Assembly: GCA_046327915.1 (NCBI GenBank)
Contig: JAXLXO010000018.1
Coordinates: 1 to 64,000, forward strand
Direction of reading: 5' to 3'
Source of the DNA: VGTK01 sp046327915
GTDB taxonomy: Bacteria; Desulfobacterota; Binatia; UBA12015
DNA length: 64,000 bases
Position 1 is the first letter of the stretch. Every line of letters starts with the position of its first letter. The translations under genes and the position numbers were made by a program. This document shows, one piece after another, positions 55,430 to 64,000 of the stretch. Below the pieces are notes generated by a model. That model ran no database searches. It saw only the letters and a program-made list of their open reading frames with translations, and had not been told where the DNA came from.

Positions 55430-56523
55430 TGGACGGTGCCCTCTGGCTGCCGACGATCGCGCGCTACCTGCTGCGCGAGTTCGGCAGATCCTTCGCGCTG
55501 TGCCTCGGAGCGTTCGTCGGGCTGTATCTGTCCGTCGACTTCTTCGAGCGCTTTCCCGGCTTCCTGAGCCACGGCGCACCGACGAGGCTCATCCTGCTCT
55601 ACTTCGTGATGAAGGTACCGCTCATCGTGACGCAGATGACGCCGGTCGCGGTGCTGGCGTCGATGCTGCTGAGCCTCGGGACGCTGGCGCGACGCAGCGA
55701 GCTGATGGCGATGCGGTCGTGCGGCGTCAGCATCTGGCAGATCGGCGGTCCGCTGCTCGCCGCCTGTCTCGCGATCGCGATCGCGGGCTTCGGCTGGAAC
55801 GAGTACGTCGTCCCGGCGGCGTCGATGCAGGCGCACTACATCGACCGTGTCCAGATCAAGAACAAGACGTTCCGCGGACACTTCAACGAGTCCGAGATCT
55901 GGTACCACGGCGACGGAAACTTCACGAACATCGACCGCTTCGACGCGAACCGGAACGAGATCTACGGGCTGCGCCGGTACGAGTTCGACGACGAGTTCCA
56001 GCTGCGCCGCATGGTGGAGGCGCGGATGGCGCGCTGGACCGGCAACGGCTGGGAGACGAGCGACGTCCGCGAGATGCGCTTCGCTCCGGACGGCTCGCTC
56101 GAGACGTCGCCGCTGCCGTCGTCCGCACTGCAGTTGCTGGAGACGCCGGAGGACTTCACGGCGGTGCACCGCGACTCGGAAGACCTCAGCTACCAGTCGC
56201 TCGCACGCGAGATCGACGACCTGCGCCGGAAGGGAATCGACACGACGGATGCGCGCGTCGACCTCTGGCTCAAGCTGTCCGTGCCCTTCACCAGCATCGT
56301 GATGGCACTGATCGCCATTCCGCTGGCGTCGCGGCACAACCGCGGGTCGGGCGTCGCGGCGAGCGTCGGAGCCGCTCTGGTCGTCGGCTTCAGCTACTGG
56401 GTGGTGCTCGCGCTGACGACGAGTCTCGGACGTGGCGGAGTGCTTCCTCCGCCGCTCGCCGCGTGGACGGCGAACCTGATCTTCGGCGCGATCGGGCTGA
56501 TCTTCTTCCTGAGCGCGGATTGA
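55429..56523 (+). CDS. lptG: LPS export permease LptG
   Basis: The 364-residue partner of LptF has the same plan: membrane spans near 15-35, 55-85 and 100-120, a periplasmic jellyroll with NKTFRGHFNESEIWYHGDGNFTNIDRFD, and three C-terminal spans (KLSVPFTSIVMALIAIPLASR onward). The LARRSELMAMRSCGVSIWQI segment contains the coupling helix for the LptB ATPase. ATG 55429 shares one base with the lptF stop. Assignment of F versus G follows gene order and the LptG-like LMAMRSCG motif. lptB is not in the window. Its stop lies in the loop of a 12-base-pair hairpin shared with rpsI. Confidence 0.93.
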   Translation: MDGALWLPTIARYLLREFGRSFALCLGAFVGLYLSVDFFERFPGFLSHGAPTRLILLYFVMKVPLIVTQMTPVAVLASMLLSLGTLARRSELMAMRSCGVSIWQIGGPLLAACLAIAIAGFGWNEYVVPAASMQAHYIDRVQIKNKTFRGHFNESEIWYHGDGNFTNIDRFDANRNEIYGLRRYEFDDEFQLRRMVEARMARWTGNGWETSDVREMRFAPDGSLETSPLPSSALQLLETPEDFTAVHRDSEDLSYQSLAREIDDLRRKGIDTTDARVDLWLKLSVPFTSIVMALIAIPLASRHNRGSGVAASVGAALVVGFSYWVVLALTTSLGRGGVLPPPLAAWTANLIFGAIGLIFFLSAD

Positions 56524-56535
56524 TCCGCGCTCAGG
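56508..56535. terminator. Bidirectional hairpin between convergent lptG and rpsI
   Basis: A perfect 12-base-pair inverted repeat (56508-56519 with 56524-56535, CCTGAGCGCGGA type) has a four-base loop TTGA that includes the lptG stop codon. Neither strand has a T run after it, so it may act as a 3' end stabiliser or with Rho rather than as a strong intrinsic terminator. Its place between converging genes makes a shared termination role likely. Confidence 0.55.
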
Positions 56536-56547
56536 CGAGAAGAGCGA

Positions 56548-56946
56548 TCAGCGCTTCGAGTACTGAGGCCGCTTGCGGGCCTTGTGCCGGCCGTACTTCT
56601 TGCGCTCGACCTCGCGCGAGTCGCGCGTGAGGTAGCCGGCGCGCTTCAGCGCACCGCGGAGTTCCGGGTCGACCTCGAGCAGCGCGCGAGAGATCCCGTG
56701 GCGGATCGCCGAGGCCTGCGCCGCGACGCCACCGCCGCGAACGTTCGCGACCACGTCGTAACGGCCCTGGATCTCGGTGACCTCGAACGGCTGATTCACG
56801 ATCATCCGCGAGGTCTCGCGACCGAAGTACTCGTCGAGCGGACGGCGGTTGACGGTGATCTGTCCGTCACCAGGCGCCAGACGAATCTGGGCGATCGCCG
56901 ACTTGCGCTTGCCCGTGGACTGAAAGACCGACGTTTGCTGTGCCAT
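56548..56946 (-). CDS. rpsI: 30S ribosomal protein uS9
   Basis: S9 lies in the 30S head with a C-terminal tail that touches P-site tRNA. The 132-residue protein has TGKRKSAIAQIRLAPGDGQITVNRRPLDEYF and the invariant tail KAGYLTRDSREVERKKYGRHKARKRPQYSKR. I chose ATG 56946; a TTG at 56955 overlaps the rplM stop as TTGA and would add three residues. Second gene of the rplM-rpsI pair. Confidence 0.97.
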   Translation of the reverse strand: MAQQTSVFQSTGKRKSAIAQIRLAPGDGQITVNRRPLDEYFGRETSRMIVNQPFEVTEIQGRYDVVANVRGGGVAAQASAIRHGISRALLEVDPELRGALKRAGYLTRDSREVERKKYGRHKARKRPQYSKR

Positions 56947-56951
56947 GACGC

Positions 56952-57398
56952 TCAATCCCGGGCCGCGACGGGAACCGCCTGCTGGGCCGCGTGCGGATGC
57001 TCCGCTCCGGTGTAGACCTTCAACTTGGTGATCAGCCGGCGGGAGAGCCGGTTCTTCGGCAGCATGCCCTGCACCGCGGTGCGGACCAGACGCTCGGGCT
57101 TGTCGGCGAGCATCTTGCCGGCCGTCGTGGCGCGGAGGCCACCCGGGTACTCGGAGTGCCGGTAGTAGATCTTGTCGGTGAGCTTCCGCCCGGTGAGGCG
57201 GACCTTCGAGGCGTTGATCACCACCACGAAGTCACCGCAGTCGATGTGCGGGGAGAAGGTCGGCTTGCCCTTCCCGCGCAGCAGGTCCGCGACCTGGGTG
57301 GCAACCCGGCCGAGGGCCCGGTCGCCGGCATCGACGATGACCCAGCGACGCTGTGCCAGCGCGTCCTCGCGCGAGACCACCAATGTCTTTCCCGCCAT
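56952..57398 (-). CDS. rplM: 50S ribosomal protein uL13
   Basis: L13 is an early 50S assembly protein and in E. coli controls its own operon. The 148-residue protein has VIVDAGDRALGRVATQVADLLRGKGKPTFSPHIDCGDFVVVINASKVRLTGRKLTDKIYYRHSEYPGG and GMLPKNRLSRRLITKLKVYTGAEHPH. The ATG at 57398 has GGAAAG nine bases upstream. A GTG at 57419 would add VAGKTIR ahead of MAGKTLV, an imperfect seven-residue repeat, and is less likely. A hairpin with GAAA loop lies in the leader. Confidence 0.95.
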   Translation of the reverse strand: MAGKTLVVSREDALAQRRWVIVDAGDRALGRVATQVADLLRGKGKPTFSPHIDCGDFVVVINASKVRLTGRKLTDKIYYRHSEYPGGLRATTAGKMLADKPERLVRTAVQGMLPKNRLSRRLITKLKVYTGAEHPHAAQQAVPVAARD

Positions 57399-57425
57399 AC
57401 GAATCGTCTTTCCAGCCACCGAGAA

Positions 57426-57443
57426 CCGACCGTTTCCGGTCGG
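57426..57443 (-). promoter_or_regulatory. GAAA-tetraloop hairpin in the rplM leader
   Basis: On the minus strand CCGACCG GAAA CGGTCGG makes a seven-base-pair stem closed by a GNRA tetraloop, lying between tRNA-Asp and the rplM start (28 bases before the ATG). It may be a terminator-like end of the tRNA transcript or a binding site for L13, which regulates its own leader in E. coli. No T run follows. Confidence 0.4.
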
Positions 57444-57479
57444 CCGGTCGTCTCGAACGCGCTGCTTTTCGGAGTGAAA

Positions 57480-57553
<74 letters not shown>

Positions 57554-57632
57554 GTAATCCTGTGCTCGTTAACAGTCTCGATTCCCGTCGGCAAGGAAAA
57601 GCGCGCAGGGACGTGACGAGAATCGGTACGAC

Positions 57633-57705
57633 TGGGCGGTATCCGGATCGAACGGATGACCCCCGGCTTGTAAGGCCGATGCTCTCCCAGCTGAGCTAAC
57701 CGCCC
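57633..57705 (-). tRNA. tRNA-Val (TAC)
   Basis: Cloverleaf on the minus strand: acceptor GGGCGGT/ACCGCCC, D stem GCTC/GAGC, anticodon stem TCGGC/GCCGG with loop CTTACAA (anticodon TAC), T stem ATCCG/CGGAT. Discriminator A; CCA not encoded. First of the Val-Asp pair before rplM-rpsI. Confidence 0.97.
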
Positions 57706-57714
57706 CATCAAAGA

Positions 57715-57737
57715 GGAGGGGGACTCTGTCCCCCTCC
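57715..57737 (-). terminator. Hairpin after hup, probable terminator
   Basis: A perfect nine-base-pair stem (57715-57723 with 57729-57737, GGAGGGGGA type) with loop of five bases is followed on the minus strand by TCTTTGATG. It lies about 150 bases after the hup stop and just ahead of tRNA-Val. The short T-rich tail makes it a moderate intrinsic terminator. The rest of the 179-base gap has only GC-rich small inverted repeats and no clear promoter. Confidence 0.45.
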
Positions 57738-57884
57738 CTCGACCGCTCCGAAGCCGCGGTCGATTCACTCCCCCGGCTCGGCTTCGCCTCGGCCACTCGC
57801 CCTTCGGGCATCGCGGGTGGGCCGGTGTCGGACGGACGGTCCCACGCCCGAAGTCCGCAGAATCCAGACGGCCCGGCAGTTCGG

Positions 57885-58157
57885 TCAGTTCAGAGAATCC
57901 TTGAGGACCTTGCCGGGCTTGAACTTGGCGGAGCGCGACGCGGCGATCTCGATGGTCTCGCCCGTCTTGGGGTTGCGGCCCTGGCGCGCCTTCCGCTCGG
58001 ACACGGTGAAGGTCCCGAAGCCGGAAATGTTCACCTTGTCGTTGTTCTTGAGGGCCGCGATGATGTCGTCGAAGATCAGGTTCACGGCGCGCTCGGCCGT
58101 GGCCTTCGGGAGATCGATCTTGCCAGCCATCGCCTCGATCAGATCCGCCTTGGTCAT
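57885..58157 (-). CDS. hup: DNA-binding protein HU
   Basis: HU is a histone-like nucleoid protein that bends DNA as a dimer. The 90-residue protein begins MTKADLIEAMAGKIDLPKATAERAVNLIFDDI and has the DNA-binding arm GFGTFTVSERKARQGRNPKTGETIEIAASRSAKFKPGKVLKDSLN with the intercalating proline in RNPKTG. The lon-hup order matches lon-hupB of E. coli. A 179-base gap separates it from lon, so it likely has its own promoter, though no clear box was found. Confidence 0.96.
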   Translation of the reverse strand: MTKADLIEAMAGKIDLPKATAERAVNLIFDDIIAALKNNDKVNISGFGTFTVSERKARQGRNPKTGETIEIAASRSAKFKPGKVLKDSLN

Positions 58158-58287
58158 TTTGCCCCCTCTCGCAAAGCCGGCTTCATGCCGGTGACGTACC
58201 GATACCAGAGTCTCTGACGCCGCAGGCAGTCGTGCCGTTGGGCGGCGTCGCGCGTCCGATCATTGCAGACGCGACCCTCGCGTGCAC

Positions 58288-58312
58288 GCGGTCGGCCCAA
58301 ACGGCCGACCGC
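58288..58312 (-). terminator. Hairpin after lon
   Basis: A perfect ten-base-pair inverted repeat (58288-58297 with 58303-58312, GCGGTCGGCC type) with a five-base loop lies 25 bases after the lon stop. No T run follows, so it is a weak terminator or an mRNA-protecting structure. The remaining bases up to hup hold no other recognised element. Confidence 0.45.
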
Positions 58313-58336
58313 GGCACGGGAGCCCGAATCCGGGCC

Positions 58337-60784
<2,448 letters not shown>

Positions 60785-60798
60785 CGAGTTGGGTTTCC

Positions 60799-62052
<1,254 letters not shown>

Positions 62053-62074
62053 GGAACCCCCTAGGCCTCTCTTC

Positions 62075-62674
62075 TCAGGCTCTGATCTTGTTCGAGCGGG
62101 CGACGATGACCTCGTCCACCAGCCCGTACTCGACCGCCTGCTTGCTGGTCATGAAGAAGTCGCGGTCGGTGTCCTTCTCGATGCGCTTCAGGCTCTGGCC
62201 GGTGTGCTTGGCCAGGATGTTGTTGACCTGCTCGCGCACGCGGAGGATCTCACGCGCCTGGATGTCGATGTCCGTCGCCTGCCCCTGCGCGCCACCGAGC
62301 GGCTGATGGATCATGATCCGCGCGTAGGGCAACGCAAACCGCTTGCCCTTCTCTCCAGCAGTCAGGAGGAGCGCTCCCATGCTGGCGGCCTGACCGAGGC
62401 AGAGCGTGGAGACGGGCGGCCGGATGTACTGCATGGTGTCGTAGATCGCGAGACCCGCCGACACCGAACCACCGGGCGAATTGATGTAGAAATGGATGTC
62501 TTTCTCGGGGTCTTCGGACTCGAGAAAGAGCATCTGGGCGATGACCAGGTTCGCGATCTCGTCCGTGACCTGGGTACCCAGGAAGACGATGCGATCCTTG
62601 AGAAGACGCGAGAAGATGTCGTAGGCGCGTTCGCCTCGACCCGTCTGCTCGACCACCATCGGAATCAGATTCAT
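62075..62674 (-). CDS. clpP: ATP-dependent Clp protease proteolytic subunit ClpP
   Basis: ClpP forms the tetradecameric serine protease chamber. The 199-residue product starts at ATG 62674 (MNLIPMVVEQTGRGERAYDIFSRLLKDRI) with a propeptide of only a few residues, and has the catalytic triad S98 (QAASMGA), H123 (IHQP) and D171. An open frame begins at TTG 62731, but that codon overlaps the promoter-like -35 and is rejected. It lies between tig and clpX as in E. coli. Confidence 0.97.
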   Translation of the reverse strand: MNLIPMVVEQTGRGERAYDIFSRLLKDRIVFLGTQVTDEIANLVIAQMLFLESEDPEKDIHFYINSPGGSVSAGLAIYDTMQYIRPPVSTLCLGQAASMGALLLTAGEKGKRFALPYARIMIHQPLGGAQGQATDIDIQAREILRVREQVNNILAKHTGQSLKRIEKDTDRDFFMTSKQAVEYGLVDEVIVARSNKIRA

Positions 62675-62705
62675 CACCGATCGGACCTCGCAGCTGGGCT
62701 CTTTT

Positions 62706-62731
62706 TCATGGGCGGATTCTAGACGTTTCAA
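62706..62731 (-). promoter_or_regulatory. Candidate sigma32 (heat-shock) promoter before clpP
   Basis: In the 74-base gap between tig and clpP, the minus strand reads TTTTTGAAA (TTGAAA at 62731-62726), a 12-base spacer, then GCCCATGA (62713-62706). This resembles the sigma32 consensus CTTGAAA, 13-17 bases counted from TTGAA, CCCCATNT. The E. coli clpP gene also has a heat-shock promoter here. Transcription would begin about 25-30 bases before the clpP start codon and could run through clpX and lon. Confidence 0.5.
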
Positions 62732-62748
62732 AAACCCCGAGCAACGAC

Positions 62749-64000
62749 CTATTCCTTCCCGGAGGTCGCCTCTCGCGCGTCTACCTCCGTCACATCGGCA
62801 CGAGCGACGAGCTGCTCAAGCGTCCGCCCGCGAGTCATCTCCGTACGCACCGCGTCACGCGCATGGTCGTGCGCGTAGTGCTCGCGCAGCCGGTCCGCAT
62901 GCTTGCCACCGGACGCCACGATGTTGCCGATCTGCTCGGCGAGCTCCTCGTCGGTTACACGAACGTCGAGTTGGCGGCCCACGACGTCAAGCAGGAGGTC
63001 GCGGCGGACCTCTCGCTCGGCCCGCGGGCGGAGCTTCTCGCGGGCCTCGGTCTCGTGCTCCGGGCCGCTGAGCTGCAGGCCGCGGGACCCGAGCTCCATC
63101 AGGAACTCCCGCAGCAGGGCGTCGATCCGGCGGGCGACGAACGTTTCCGGCACGTCGATCGGGCTCCGCTTCACCAGCTCGTCGATCAGGCTCTCGCGCG
63201 CGACCAGATCGGCGCGGCGGTTGCCCTCGCGCTCGAGCTGCTCGCGGATGCGGGTGCGGAGCTCGGCGAGCGTCTCGCAGTCGCCGTGGTCCTTCGCGAA
63301 CTCGTCGTCCAGAGCCGGCAGGCGACGCTCCTGGATCGCGCTCGCGGTGACGGTGTAGCGCAGCTGCTTGTCCTTCAGCTCGGGCGGGGCGCCGTCCGGG
63401 GGCGGACCTTCCACCGTGAAGGTTTCGCCGAGCCGCGCGATCGCGAGACGCTCCTCGATGACCTCCGGGAGCTGTCCGCCCGCGACCTCGACGATCGCCG
63501 ACTCGACCTGCAGACCCGGGACGGGCTCGCCGTCGCTCTCGGCGCTGATCGAGATGGTCGCGAAGTCGCCGCGCGCGAGCTCGCTGCGTCCCTCGACCGG
63601 CACCAGCTCGCCGTGCCGCATGCGCAGCTGCTCGAGAACCTTGTCGACGTCCTCGTCGGTGATCGCGACGCGCGGGCGCGTGATCTTGAAGCCCTCCGTG
63701 TCGACCTCGGGCATCGGCGGAAGCACGTCCACCGTCGCGGAGAACTTCAGCGCCTCCTTCGGGTCGAAGGTTCCGATGTCGAGCTCGGGCTGCGACACCA
63801 TCTCTGTCTTCGACTCGTCGACCGCCGCGGAGAAGCCCTCGCGCACGAGGCTCGACAGAACCTCGTTGCGGATCTCGTCGCCGAACTGCCGCTCGATCAC
63901 GCCGCGCGGCGCCTTGCCCGGGCGGAAGCCGCGGATGGTCGCGCGACGGGCGATCTCGCGGAACGCGCGCTCGAACTCGGTCGCGACGCGCTCTGCCGGG
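62749..64000 (-). CDS. tig: Trigger factor (5' part outside window)
   Basis: Trigger factor is the ribosome-bound chaperone and prolyl isomerase that docks on L23. The frame runs off the right edge; about 416 residues are visible, beginning within the N-terminal ribosome-binding domain just before FRPGKAPRGVIERQFG. The FKBP-like domain (ELARGDFATISISAESDGEPVPG) and the C-terminal substrate-binding helices (EFLMELGSRGLQ, EIGNIVASGGKHADRLREHYAH region) follow. A GTG at 63900 is not the true start. Only the N-terminal 30 or so percent of the ribosome-binding domain is missing. Followed by clpP. Confidence 0.93.
   Translation of the reverse strand, partial: PAERVATEFERAFREIARRATIRGFRPGKAPRGVIERQFGDEIRNEVLSSLVREGFSAAVDESKTEMVSQPELDIGTFDPKEALKFSATVDVLPPMPEVDTEGFKITRPRVAITDEDVDKVLEQLRMRHGELVPVEGRSELARGDFATISISAESDGEPVPGLQVESAIVEVAGGQLPEVIEERLAIARLGETFTVEGPPPDGAPPELKDKQLRYTVTASAIQERRLPALDDEFAKDHGDCETLAELRTRIREQLEREGNRRADLVARESLIDELVKRSPIDVPETFVARRIDALLREFLMELGSRGLQLSGPEHETEAREKLRPRAEREVRRDLLLDVVGRQLDVRVTDEELAEQIGNIVASGGKHADRLREHYAHDHARDAVRTEMTRGRTLEQLVARADVTEVDAREATSGKE

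Noticed and set aside
62675..62731. Longer ClpP starting at TTG 62731
   Set aside because: It would put the start codon inside the promoter-like -35 box and add a non-conserved charged stretch; ATG 62674 gives the standard length.

Overview
The window comes from a high-GC (roughly two thirds G+C by eye) Gram-negative bacterium. The outer-membrane LPS export genes lptD, lptF and lptG, a type II secretion/type IV pilus ATPase, DedD-like SPOR protein and proteobacterial-style RpoB/RpoC all point to a diderm with LPS. Gene order and protein style (for example the RpoB N-terminus and the fully contiguous ribosomal cluster) recall deltaproteobacteria-like lineages (Myxococcota, Desulfobacterota, Binatota), but the sequence alone does not settle the phylum. 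There are no mobile elements, CRISPR arrays or rRNA genes, and no gene-free stretch longer than 300 bases. Almost everything is on the minus strand.

Layout, read along the minus strand from high to low coordinates. (1) 57885-64000: tig (cut by the window end), clpP, clpX, lon and hup, the classic chaperone/protease/nucleoid block in the same order as E. coli, with a sigma32-like promoter candidate before clpP. (2) 56548-57705: tRNA-Val, tRNA-Asp, rplM, rpsI, converging on the plus-strand pair lptF-lptG (54242-56523). (3) 53432-54259: rlmB, divergent from and slightly overlapping lptF. (4) 20388-53292: a 33-kb information-processing block: tRNA-Thr, tRNA-Tyr, tRNA-Gly, tRNA-Thr, rpmG, tRNA-Trp, secE, nusG, rplKAJL, rpoBC, rpsL, rpsG, fusA, tuf, then the S10, spc and alpha operons down to rplQ. 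(5) 357-20260: a tightly packed run of 18 genes: argS, a SPOR protein, trpEGDCFBA, accD, folC, lptD, a glycosyltransferase, a cupin sugar-phosphate isomerase-like gene, gmd, a GDP-6-deoxyhexose reductase, a gspE/pilB ATPase and a second glycosyltransferase. A partial unknown gene lies on the plus strand at the left edge.

How it works together: block 4 makes the ribosome, RNA polymerase core, Sec translocon and the elongation factors, probably with several internal promoters, attenuators and ribosomal-protein feedback sites, of which candidates are listed. Block 5 couples amino-acid supply (Arg-tRNA, tryptophan), fatty acid (AccD) and folate synthesis with envelope assembly (SPOR, LptD) and a GDP-deoxysugar/glycosyltransferase set. 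Many genes in block 5 share start-stop overlaps of the GTGA, TTGA or ATGA kind, implying translational coupling.

I did not find a clear undescribed system. The least ordinary items are the secretion/pilus ATPase embedded among deoxysugar genes, the charged helical insertion in NusG, the head-on overlap of rlmB and lptF starts, and several structured intercistronic regions. These are offered as leads, not as discoveries.
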